DNA from: Mytilus californianus
Taxonomy: Eukaryota > Mollusca > Bivalvia > Mytilida > Mytilidae
DNA length: 64,000 nucleotides
Assembly (NCBI RefSeq): GCF_021869535.1
Contig: NW_026262593.1
Coordinates: forward strand, 67,668,322 to 67,732,321
Reading direction: 5' to 3'
Shown here: piece by piece, positions 48,301 through 60,063 of the stretch
Numbering within the stretch: position 1 is the first letter of the stretch
How the letters are laid out: each line of letters opens with the position of its first letter
Notes under the pieces: generated by a model
The model's input: the letters and a program-made list of their open reading frames with translations, nothing else
Told to the model about the DNA's origin: nothing
Database searches by the model: none
Program-made: the position numbers and the translations under genes

Positions 48301-49037
48301 TTCTTGGGATATATAGGGTATATCCGTTTTTTGAGGATTCAAGGGTTCAAAACTCGATCATATTGTGCTTGGTCATGTATTTTTTCTTAGGTTAGGTTCA
48401 GCCGTTTTCGATATGTTGTCAATCAATATTCCTTAACCCGGATCTGTACACTTTATTCAGTACTTAACTATTGTTGCCCATTTCATTTGCTTTATTAGGA
48501 TATATAGGATATACATGTTATTAGGGGATTCAAGGTCTAAAAACTCAATCATATCGTGCTTGGTCAGGTATTTTTTCTTAGGTTATGTTCGGCGATTTTC
48601 GGTATGAAGTCAGTCAATTTTCCTTAACCCGGATCTGTGCAATTTATTCAGTGCTTAACTTTTGTTGCCGAATCCATTTGCTGTCTTAGGATATATAGGA
48701 TATACCTGTTATTAGGGTATTCCAGGGCTAAAAACTAGATCATATCATGCTTGTTCATGTATTTTTTATTTGGTAAGTTCGACCGTTTTCGGTATGTTGG
48801 TGCTCAGTAATCCTTAACCCGGATCAGTGCACTCTATTCAATATTTTACTTTTTTTGCCCAGTATATTAGCTTTCAAGGGATATATACCTGTTTTAAGAG
48901 GATTCACGGGTGCAAAACTCGATCATATCGTGCTTAGTCATGTATTTTTTCTGAGGTTAGGTTCGGCCGTTTTCGGTATGTTGTCAATCAATATTCCTTA
49001 ACCAGGATCTGTGCACTTAATTCAGTACTTAGCTGTT

Positions 49038-52000
49038 GTTTCTCAGTCCATTTGCTCTCTAAGGATATATAGGATATACCTGTTATTAGTGGATTCAAGG
49101 GCTAAAAACTCGATTATATCGTGCTTGGTCATGTATTTTCTCTTTGGTAAGTTCGACCGTTTTCGGTATGTTGGTGCTGAGTAATCCTTAACCCAGATCA
49201 GTGCACTCTGTTCAATACTTAACTTTTGTTGCCTAGTATATTAGCTTTCTTGGGATATATAGGGTTTACCTGTTTTTAGGGGATTCACGGGTGCAAAACT
49301 CGATCATGTCGTGCTTGGTCATATGTATTTTTTCTTAGGATTGGTTTGGCCGTTTTCGGTATGTTGTCAATCAATAATCCTTAACCCGGATCTGTGCACT
49401 TTATTTAGTACTTAACTTTTGTTTATTAGTCCATTTGCTTTTTTAGGATATATAGGATGTACCTGTTTTTAGTGGATTCAAGGGCTAAAAACTCGATTAT
49501 TTCGTGCTTGGTGATGTATTTTTTCTTTGGTAAGTTCGACCGCTTTCGGTATGTTGGTGCTCAGTAATATATAACCCAGATCAGTGCAATCTGTTCAATA
49601 CTTAACTTTGGTTGCCCAGTATATTAGTTTTCTTGGGATATATAGGATATACTTGTTTTTAGAGGATTCATGGGGTTCAAAACTCTATCATATCGTGCTT
49701 GGTCATGTATTTTTTCTTAGGTTATGTTCGGCCGTTTTTGTTATGTTGTCAATCAATAATTCCTAACCCAGATCTGTGCACTTTATGCAGTACTTAATTT
49801 TTGTTGCCCATTCCATTTGCTTTCTTATGTTATTCAGGATGTACCTGTTATTAGGGGATTCTAGGACTAAAAACTCGATCATATCGTGATTGGTCATGTA
49901 TTTTTTCTTTGGTAAGTTTGGTTGTTTTCGGTATGTTGGCGCTCAGTTATCCTTAACCCGGATCAGTGCACTCTGTTCAATAGTTAACTTTTGATGCCCA
50001 GTATATTAACTTTCTTGAGATATACAGGGTATACCTGTTTTTAGAGGATTCAAGGGTTCAAAACTCGATCATATCGTGCTTGGTCATGTATTTTTTCTTA
50101 GGTTATGTTTGGCCGTTTTCGGTATGTTGTCAATCAATAATTCTTAACCCGGATCTGTGCACTTTATTTAGTACTTAACTTTTGTTTATTAGTCCATTTG
50201 CTTTTTTAGGATATATAGGATATACCTGTTATTAGTGGATTCAAGGGCTAAAAACTCGATTATATCGTGCTTGGTGATGTATTTTTTCTTAGGTTATGTT
50301 CGGCCGTTTTCGGTATGTTGTCAATCAATTATTCTTAACCAGGATCTGTGCACTTTAGTCACTACGTAACTTTCGTTGCCCATTCCGTTTGCTTTCTTAT
50401 TTTATTCAGGATGTACCTGTTATTAGGGGATTCTAGGGCTAAAAACTCGATCATATCGTGCTTGGTCATGTATTTTTTCTTTGGTAAGTTCGACCGTTTT
50501 CGGTATGTTGGCTCTCAGTAATCCTCATTCCGGATCAGTGCACTCTATTCAATACTAAAATTTTGTTGCTCAGTATATTAGATGTCTTGAGATATATAGG
50601 GTATACCTGTTTTTAGAGGATTCAAGGGAGCAAAACTCGATCATATCGTGCTTGGTCAGATATTTTTTTCGGTTAGGTTCGGCCGTTTTCGGTATGTTGT
50701 CAATCAATAATCCTTAACCTGGATCTGTGCACTTTATGCAGTGCTTAACGTTTGTTGCCCAGTCCATTTGCTTTCTTATGATATATAGGATATACCTGTT
50801 TTTAGGGGATTCAAGGGCTAAAAACTCGATCATATCGTGCATGGTCATGTAGTTTTTCTTTGGTAAGTTTGGCTGTTTCCGGTATGTTGGCGCTCAGTTA
50901 TCCTGAACCAGGAACTGTGCACTCTTTTCAATACTTAACTTTTGTTGCCCAGTATATCAGTTTTCTTGGGTTATAAAGAGTTTACCTGTTTTTAGAGGAT
51001 TCAAGGGTTCAAAACTCGATCATGTCGTTCTTTGTCATGTATTTACTCTTATGTTAGGTTCGGCCGTTTTCGGTATGTTGTCAATCAAGTATCCTTAACC
51101 CTGATCTGTGCACTTTATTCAGTACTTAACGTTTGTTGCCCAGTCCATTTGCTTTCTTAGGATATATAGGATATACCTGTCATAAGGGGATTCAAGGGCA
51201 AAAAACTCAATCTTATCGTGCTTGGTCATGTATTTTTTCTTTGGTAAGTTTGACCGTTTTCGGTATGTTTGCGCTCAGTTATCATTAACCCGGATCAGTG
51301 CACTCTGTTCAGTATTAAACGTTTGTTGCCTAGTATATTAGCTTTCTTGGGATATATAGGGTATACCTGTTTTTAGAGAATTCAAGGGTTCAAAACACGA
51401 TCATATCGTGCTTTGTCATGTATTTTTTCTTATGTTAGGTTCGGCCGTTTTCGTTATGTTGTCAATCAACAATCCTTAACCCGGATCTGTGCACTTTATT
51501 CCGTACTTAACTTCTGCTGCCCTGTCCATTTGCTTTCTTAGGATATATATAGGATATACCTGTTATTAAAGGATTCAAGGGCTGAAAACTCGATCACATC
51601 GTGCTTGGACATGTATTATTTCTTTTGGAATTTTGGCCGTTTTCGATATGTTGGCGCTCAGTTCTCCTTAACCCGGACCAGTGCACTCTGTTCAATACTT
51701 AACATTTATTGCCCAGTATATTATCTTTCTTGGGATATATAGGGTATATCCGTTTTTAGAGGATTCAAGGGTTCAAAACTCGATCATATTGTACTTGGTC
51801 ATGTATTTTTCTTAGGTTAGGTTCGGCCCTTTTCGGTATACTAGTATTGTCAATCAATAATCCCTAAACCGGATCTGTGCCCTTTATTCAGCACTTACCT
51901 TTTGTTGCCTAGTTCATTTGCTTTCTTAAGATATGTAGGACATACCTGTTATTAGAGGGTTCAAGGGCTAAAAACTCGATCATATCGTGATTGGTCATGT

Positions 52001-53805
52001 AATTTTTCTTTGGTAAGTTTTGCCGTTTTCGGTATGTTGGCGCTCAGTTATCCTTAACCCGGATCATTGCACTCTGTTCAATACTTAACTTTTGTGGCCC
52101 AGTATATTAGATTTCTTGGGATATATAGGATATAACTGTTTTTAGATGATTCAAGGTTTCAAAACTCGATCACATCGTGCTTGGTCATGTATTTTTTCTT
52201 TGGTAAGTTGGCCGTTTTCGGTATGTTGGCGCTCAGTAATCCTTATTCAGGAAATGTGCACTTTATTCAGTACTTAACTTCTATTGCCCAGTCGATTTGC
52301 CTTCTTAGGATATATAGGATATACCTGTCATTAGGGGATTCAAGAGCTGTAAACTCGATCATATCGTGCTTGGACATGTAATTTTTCTTTTGGAATTTTG
52401 GCGGTTTTCGATATGTTGGCGCTCGGTTATCCTTAACCCAGATCAGTGCACTCTGTTAATTCCTTTACTTTTGTTGCCTTGTCCATTTGCTTTCTTCACG
52501 TATAGAGGATATGCCTGTTATTAGGGTACTAAAGGTCTAAAAACTCGATCATATCGTGCTTGGTCGTGTATTTTTTCTTTGGTAAGTTTTGCCGTTTTCG
52601 GTATGTTGGTGCTCAGTAATCCTTAACCCGGATCAGTGCAGTCTGTTCAATACTAAACTTTTGTGGCCCAGTATATTAGATTTCTTGGGATATATAGGGA
52701 ATACCTGTTTTTAGAGGATGCAAGGGTTGAGAATTCGATCATATCGTGCTTGCCCATGTATTTTTTCTTAGGTTAGGTTCGGCCGTTATCGATATGTTGT
52801 CAATCAATAATCCTTAATCGGGATCTGTACACTTTATTCAGTAGATAACTTCTACTGTCCATTCCATTTGCTTTCTTAGGATATATATAGAGATTATATA
52901 CCTGTTATTAAGGGATTCAAGGGCTAAAAACTCGATCATGTCGTGCTTGGTCATGTATTTTTTCTTTGGTGAGTTTGACCGTTTTCGGTATGTTGGCGCT
53001 CAGTAATCCTTAACCCGGACCAGTGCACTCTGTTCAATACTTAACATTTATTGCCCAGTATATTATCTTTCTTGGGATATATAGGGTATATCCGTTTTTT
53101 GAGGATTCAAGGGTTCAAAACTCGATCATATTGTGCTTGGTCATGTATTTTTTCTTAGGTTAGGTTCAGCCGTTTTCGATATGTTGTCAACCAATATTCC
53201 TTAACCCGGATCTGTACACTTTATTCAGTACTTAACTATTGTTGCCCATTTCATTTGCTTTATTAGGATATAAAGGATATACATGTTATTAGGGGATTCA
53301 AGGTCTAAAAACTCAATCATATCGTGCTTGGTCAGGTATTTTTTCTTAGGTTATGTTCGGCGATTTTCGGTATGTTGTCAGTCAATTTTCCTTAACCCGG
53401 ATCTGTGCAATTTATTCAGTGCTTAACTTTTGTTGCCGAATCCATTTGCTGTCTTAGGATATATAGGATATACCTGTTATTAGGGTATTCCAGGGCTAAA
53501 AACTAGATCATATCATGCTTGTTCATGTATTTTTTATTTGGTAATTTCGACCGTTTTCGGTATGTTGGTGCTCAGTAATCCTAAACCCGGATCAGTGCAC
53601 TCTATTCAATATTTTACTTTTTTTGCCCAGTTTATTAGCTTTCAAGGGATATATACCTGTTTTAAGAGGATTCACGGGTGCAAAACTCGATCATATCGTG
53701 CTTAGTCATGTATTTTTTCTTAGGTTAGGTTCGGCCGTTTTCGGTATGTTGTCAATCAATATTCCTTAACCAGGATATGTGCACTTAATTCAGTACTTAG
53801 CTGTT
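49038..53805 (+). repeat. HOR copy H16, 25-mer (4768 bp)
   Basis: Order a1 b1 a2 b2 a3 b3, then an extra a2-headed, B-tailed monomer at about 50157-50348, then a4 through b13 in canonical order. One extra monomer gives 25, matching 4768 bp. Confidence 0.87.
50157..50348 (+). repeat. Extra hybrid monomer a2/b3
   Basis: The head has a2 tags (gtttattagtccatttgc, gattatatcg, cttggtgatg). The tail is B type (ttcttaggttatgttcggcc, gtcaatcaattattc). It lies between b3 and a4 and is the only extra monomer in H16. The caattattc ending is otherwise seen in H1. Confidence 0.82.
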
Positions 53806-54161
53806 GTTTCTCAGTCCATTTGCTCTCTAAGGATATATAGGATATACCTGTTATTAGTGGATTCAAGGGCTAAAAACTCGATTATATCGTGCTTGGTCAT
53901 ATATTTTCTCTTTGGTAAGTTCGACCGTTTTCGGTATGTTGGTGCTGAGTAATCCTTAACCCAGATCAGTGCACTCTGTTCAATACTTAACCTTTGTTGC
54001 CCAGTATATTAGCTTTCTTGGTATATATAGGGTTTACCTGTTTTTAGGGGATTCACGGGTGCAAAACTCGATCATGTCGTGCTTGGTCATATGTATTTTT
54101 TCTTAGGTTTGGTTTGGCCGTTTTCGTTATGTTGTCAATCAATAATCCTTCACCCGGATCT
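53806..54161 (+). repeat. HOR copy H17 start: a1 and b1 monomers
   Basis: The last occurrence of the a1 landmark in the window. It is followed by b1 and then by the locally amplified 8-mer plus trimer units; no further a1 or b13 is seen to 64000. Confidence 0.85.
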
Positions 54162-57100
54162 GTGCACTTTATTTAGTACTTAACTTTTGTTTATTAGTCC
54201 ATTTGCTTTTTTAGGATATATAGGATATACCTGTTTTTAGTGGATTCAAGGGCTAAAAACTCGATTATATCGTGCTTGTTGATGTATTTTTTCTTTGGTA
54301 AGTTCGACCGCTTTCGGTATGTTGGTGCTCAGTAATCCATAACCCAGATCAGTGCAATCTGTTCAATACTTAACTTTGGTTGCCCGGTATATTAGTTTTC
54401 TTGGGATATATAGGATATACTTGTTTTTAGAGGATTCATGGGGTTCAAAACTCTATCATATCGTGCTTTGTCATGTATTTTTTCTTAGGTTATGTTCGGC
54501 CGTTTTCGTTATGTTGTCAATCAATAATTCCTAACCCAGATCTGTGCACTTTATGCAGTACTTAATTTTTGTTGCCCATTCCATTTGCTTTCTTATGTTA
54601 TTCAGGATGTACCTGTTATTAGGGGATTCTAGGACTAAAAATTCGATCATATCGTGATTGGTCATGTATTTTGTCTTTGGTAAGTTTTGTTGTTTTCGGT
54701 ATGTTGGCGCTCAGTTATCCTTAACCCGGATCAGTGCACTCTGTTCAATAGTTAACTTTTGATGCCCAGTATATTAACTTTCTTGAGATATATAGGGTAT
54801 ACCTGTTTTTAGAGGATTCAAGGGAGCAAAACTCGATCATATCGTGCTTGGTCAGATATTTTTTTCGGTTAGGTTCGGCCGTTTTCGGTATGTTGTCAAT
54901 CAATAATCCTTAACCTGGATCTGTGCACTTTATGCAGTGCTTAACGTTTGTTGCCCAGTCCATTTGCTTTCTTATGATATATAGGATATACCTGTTTTTA
55001 GGGGATTCAAGGGCTAAAAACTCGATCATATCGTGCATGGTCATGTATTTTTTCTTTGGTAAGTTTGGCTGTTTCCGGTATGTTGGCGCTCAGTTATCCT
55101 TAACCAGGAACTGTGCACTCTGTTCAATACTTAACTTTTGTTGCCCAGTATATCAGTTTTCTTGGGTTATAAAGAGTTTACCTGTTTTTAGAGGATTCAA
55201 GGGTTCAAAACTCGATCATGTCGTTCTTTGTCATGTATTTACTCTTATGTTAGGTTCGGCCGTTTTCGGTATGTTGTCAATCAAGTATCCTTAACCCTGA
55301 TCTGTGCACTTTATTCAGTACTTAACGTTTGTTGCCCAGTCCATTTGCTTTCTTAGGAGATATAGGATATACCTGTTATAAGGGGATTCAAGGGCAAAAA
55401 ACTCAATCTTATCGTGCTTGGTCATGTATTTTTCCTTTGGTAAGTTTGACCGTTTTCGGTATGTTTGCGCTCAGTTATCATTAACCCGGATCAGTGCACT
55501 CTGTTCAATATTAAACGTTTGTTGCCTAGTATATTAGCTTTCTTGGGATATATAGGGTATACCTGTTTTTAGGGGATTCAAGGGCTAAAAACTCGATCAT
55601 ATCGTGCATGGTCATGTATTTTTTCTTTTGTAAGTTTGGCTGTTTCCGGTATGTTGGCGCTCAGTTATCCTTAACCAGGAACTGTGCACTCTGTTCAATA
55701 CTTAACTTTTGTTGCCCAGTATATCAGTTTTCTTGGGTTATAAAGAGTTTACCTGTTTTTAGAGGATTCAAGGGTTCAAAACTCGATCATGTCGTTCTTT
55801 GTCATGTATTTACTCTTATGTTAGGTTCGGCCGTTTTCGGTATGTTGTCAATCAAGTATCCTTAACCCTGATCTGTGCACTTTATTCAGTACTTAACGTT
55901 TGTTGCCCAGTCCATTTGCTTTCTTAGGATATATAGGATATACCTGTTATAAGGGGATTCAAGGGCAAAAAACTCAATCTTATCGTGCTTGGTCATGTAT
56001 TTTTTATTTGGTAAGTTTGACCGTTTTCGGTATGTTTGCGCTCAGTTATCATTAACCCGGATCAGTGCACTCTGTTCAGTATTAAACGTTTGTTGCCTAG
56101 TATATTAGCTTTCTTGGGATATATAGGGTATACCTGTTTTTAGGGGATTCAAGGGCTAAACACTCGATCATATCGTGCATGGTCATGTATTTTTTCTTTG
56201 GTAAGTTTGCCTGTTTCCGGTATGTTGGCGCTCAGTTATTCTTAACCAGGAACTGTGCACTCTGTTCAATACTTAACTTTTGTTGCCCAGTATATCAGTT
56301 TTCTTGGGTTATAAGGAGTTTACCTGTTTTTAGAGGATTCAAGGGTTCAAAACTCGATCATGTCGTTCTTTGTCATGTATTTACTCTGATGTTAGGTTCG
56401 GCCGTTTTCGGTATGTTGTCAATCAAGTATCCTTAACCCTGATCTGTGCACTTTATTCAGTACTTAACGTTTGTTGCCCAGTCCATTTGCTTTCTTAGGA
56501 TATATAGGATATACCTGTTATAAGGGGATTCAAGGGCAAAAAACTCAATCTTATCGTGCTTGGTCATGTATTTTTTATTTGGTAAGTTTGACCGTTTTCG
56601 GTATGTTTGCGCTCAGTTATCATTAACCCGGATCAGTGCACTCTGTTCAATATTAAACGTTTGTTGCCTAGTATATTAGCTTTCTTGGGATATATAGGGT
56701 ATACCTGTTTTTAGGGGATTCAAGGGCTAAAAACTCGATCATATCGTGCATGGTCATGTATTTTTTCTTTTGTAAGTTTGGCTGTTTCCGGTATGTTGGC
56801 GCTCAGTTATCCTTAACCAGGAACTGTGCACTCTGTTCAATACTTAACTTTTGTTGCCCAGTATATCAGTTTTCTTGGGTTATAAAGAGTTTACCTGTTT
56901 TTAGAGGATTCAAGGGTTCAAAACTCGATCATGTCGTTCTTTGTCATGTATTTACTCTTATGTTAGGTTCGGCCGTTTTCGGTATGTTGTCAATCAAGTA
57001 TCCTTAACCCTGATCTGTGCACTTTATTCAGTACTTAACGTTTGTTGCCCAGTCCATTTGCTTTCTTAGGATATATAGGATATACCTGTTATAAGGGGAT

Positions 57101-57968
57101 TCAAGGGCAAAAAACTCAATCTTATCGTGCTTGGTCATGTATTTTTTATTTGGTAAGTTTGACCGTTTTCGGTATGTTTGCGCTCAGTTATCATTAACCC
57201 GGATCAGTGCACTCTGTTCAGTATTAAACGTTTGTTGCCTAGTATATTAGCTTTCTTGGGATATATAGGGTATACCTGTTTTTAGGGGATTCAAGGGCTA
57301 AAAACTCGATCATATCGTGCATGGTCATGTATTTTTTCTTTGGTAAGTTTGCCTGTTTCCGGTATGTTGGCGCTCAGTTATCCTTAACCAGGAACTGTGC
57401 ACTCTGTTCAATACTTAACTTTTGTTGCCCAGTATATCAGTTTTCTTGGGTTATAAGGAGTTTACCTGTTTTTAGAGGATTCAAGGGTTCAAAACTCGAT
57501 CATGTCGTTCTTTGTCATGTATTTACTCTGATGTTAGGTTCGGCCGTTTTCGGTATGTTGTCAATCAAGTATCCTTAACCCTGATCTGTGCACTTTATTC
57601 AGTACTTAACGTTTGTTGCCTAGTCTATTTGCTTTCTTAGGATGTATAGGATATACCTGTTATAAGGGGATTCAAGGGCAAAAAACTCAATCTTATCGTG
57701 CTTGGTCATGTATTTTTCCTTTGGTAAGTTTGACCGTTTTCGGTATGTTTGCGCTTAGTTATCATTAACCCGGATCAGTGCACTCTGTTCAGTATTAAAC
57801 GTTTGTTGCCTAGTATATTAGCTTTCTTGGGATATATAGGGTATACCTGTTTTTAGAGAATTCAAGGGTTCAAAACACGATCATATCGTGCTTGGTCATG
57901 TATTTTTTCTTATGTTAGGTTCGGCCGTTTTCGTTATGTTGTCAATCAATAATCCTTAACCCGGATCT
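54162..57968 (+). repeat. Modular unit, 20-mer: 8-mer base + 4 trimers (3807 bp)
   Basis: Order a2 b2 a3, b3/b4 hybrid, a5 b5, then four copies of the a6, b6/a5, b5 trimer, then a6 b6. The b2 variant tgcccggtatattag and the a3 variant aaaaattcgatc are shared with the next units. The length equals 1524 + 4x571 to within one base. Confidence 0.9.
55304..57587 (+). repeat. Tandem array of four 571-bp trimers
   Basis: Trimers start at 55304, 55875, 56446 and 57017, and the array ends at 57587, so each is exactly 571 bp. Each holds a6, a hybrid switching from b6 to a5 at tacctgtttttag|gggattc, and b5. Copies 1 and 3 share tcttttgtaagtttggctg and ataaagag; copies 2 and 4 share gtttgcctgtttcc, ataaggag and ctctgatg. 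The array therefore looks like a doubled 1142-bp pair. Confidence 0.9.
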
Positions 57969-60063
57969 GTGCACTTTATTCCGTACTTAACTTTTGTTTA
58001 TTAGTCCATTTGCTTTTTTAGGATATATAGGATATACCTGTTTTTAGTGGATTCAAGGGCTAAAAACTCGATTATATCGTGCTTGTTGATGTATTTTTTC
58101 TTTTGTAAGTTCGACCGCTTTCGGTATGTTGGTGCTCAGTAATCCATAACCCAGATCAGTGCAATCTGTTCAATACTTAACTTTGGTTGCCCGGTATATT
58201 AGTTTTCTTGGGATATATAGGATATACTTGTTTTTAGAGGATTCATGGGGTTCAAAACTCTATCATATCGTGCTTTGTCATGTATTTTTTCTTAGGTTAT
58301 GTTCGGCCGTTTTCGTTATGTTGTCAATCAATAATTCCTAACCCAGATCTGTGCACTTTATGCAGTACTTAATTTTTGTTGCCCATTCCATTTGCTTTCT
58401 TATGTTATTCAGGATGTACCTGTTATTAGGGGATTCTAGGACTAAAAATTCGATCATATCGTGATTGGTCATGTATTTTGTCTTTGGTAAGTTTGGTTGT
58501 TTTCGGTATGTTGGCGCTCAGTTATCCTTAACCCGGATCAGTGCACTCTGTTCAATAGTTAACTTTTGATGCCCAGTATATTAACTTTCTTGAGATATAT
58601 AGGGTATACCTGTTTTTAGAGGATTCAAGGGAGCAAAACTCGATCATATCGTGCTTGGTCAGATATTTTTTTCGGTTAGGTTCGGCCGTTTTCGGTATGT
58701 TGTCAATCAATAATTCTTAACCTGGATCTGTGCACTTTATGCAGTGCTTAACGTTTGTTGCTCAGTCCATTTGCTTTCTTATGATATATAGGATATACCT
58801 GTTTTTAGGGGATTCAAGGGCTAAAAACTCGATCATATCGTGCATGGTCATGTATTTTTTCTTTGGTAAGTTTGGCTGTTTCCGGTATGTTGGCGCTCAG
58901 TTATCCTTAACCAGGAACTGTGCACTCTGTTCAATACTTAACTTTTGTTGCCCAGTATATCAGTTTTCTTGGGTTATAAAGAGTTTACCTGTTTTTAGAG
59001 GATTCAAGGGTTCAAAACTCGATCATGTCGTTCTTTGTCATGTATTTACTCTTATGTTAGGTTCGGCCGTTTTCGGTATGTTGTCAATCAAGTATCCTTA
59101 ACCCTGATCTGTGCACTTTATTCAGTACTTAACGTTTGTTGCCCAGTCCATTTGCTTTCTTAGGAGATATAGGATATACCTGTTATAAGGGGATTCAAGG
59201 GCAAAAAACTCAATCTTATCGTGCTTGGTCATGTATTTTTTCCTTTGGTAAGTTTGACCGTTTTCGGTATGTTTGCGCTCAGTTATCATTAACCCGGATC
59301 AGTGCACTCTGTTCAGTATTAAACGTTTGTTGCCTAGTATATTAGCTTTCTTGGGATATATAGGGTATACCTGTTTTTAGGGGATTCAAGGGCTAAAAAC
59401 TCGATCATATCGAGCATGGTCATGTATTTTTTCTTTGGTAAGTTTGGCTGTTTCCGGTATGTTGGCGCTCAGTTATCCTTAACCAGGAACTGTGCACTCT
59501 GTTCAATACTTAACTTTTGTTGCCCAGTATATCAGTTTTCCTGGGTTATAAGGAGTTTACCTGTTTTTAGAGGATTCAAGGGTTCAAAACTCGATCATGT
59601 CGTTCTTTGTCATGTATTTACTCTGATGTTAGGTTCGGCCGTTTTCGGTATGTTGTCAATCAAGTATCCTTAACCCTGATCTGTGCACTTTATTCAGTAC
59701 TTAACGTTTGTTGCCCAGTCCATTTGCTTTCTTAGGATATATAGGATATACCTGTTATAAGGGGATTCAAGGGCAAAAAACTCAATCTTATCGTGCTTGG
59801 TCATGTATTTTTCCTTTGGTAAGTTTGACCGTTTTCGGTATGTTTGCGCTCAGTTATCATTAACCCGGATCAGTGCACTCTGTTCAGTATTAAACGTTTG
59901 TTGCCTAGTATATTAGCTTTCTTGGGATATATAGGGTATACCTGTTTTTAGAGAATTCAAGGGTTCAAAACACGATCATATCGTGCTTGGTCATGTATTT
60001 TTTCTTATGTTAGGTTCGGCCGTTTTCGTTATGTTGTCAATCAATAATCCTTAACCCGGATCT
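57969..60063 (+). repeat. Modular unit, 11-mer: 8-mer base + 1 trimer (2095 bp)
   Basis: Same order as the preceding unit but with one trimer at 59111-59682 (572 bp, one extra T in its T-tract). It starts with an a7-type head (ttattccgtacttaac) fused to a2. Confidence 0.9.

Larger units (their letters stand above)
45036..49037 (+). repeat. HOR copy H15, 21-mer (4002 bp)
   Basis: Order a1 through a5, then an a5/b4/b6 mosaic monomer near 46540-46727 that jumps to a7, then the canonical order to b13. Three monomers are lost, giving 21. It also carries a short conversion-like patch in b11 near 48256-48300. Confidence 0.87.

Noticed and set aside
55608..57578. Series of 85-residue open frames spaced 571 bp apart, resembling a gene family
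   Set aside because: They are the same b6/a5-b5 stretch of each trimer and have no gene structure between them. The spacing is the satellite trimer period.
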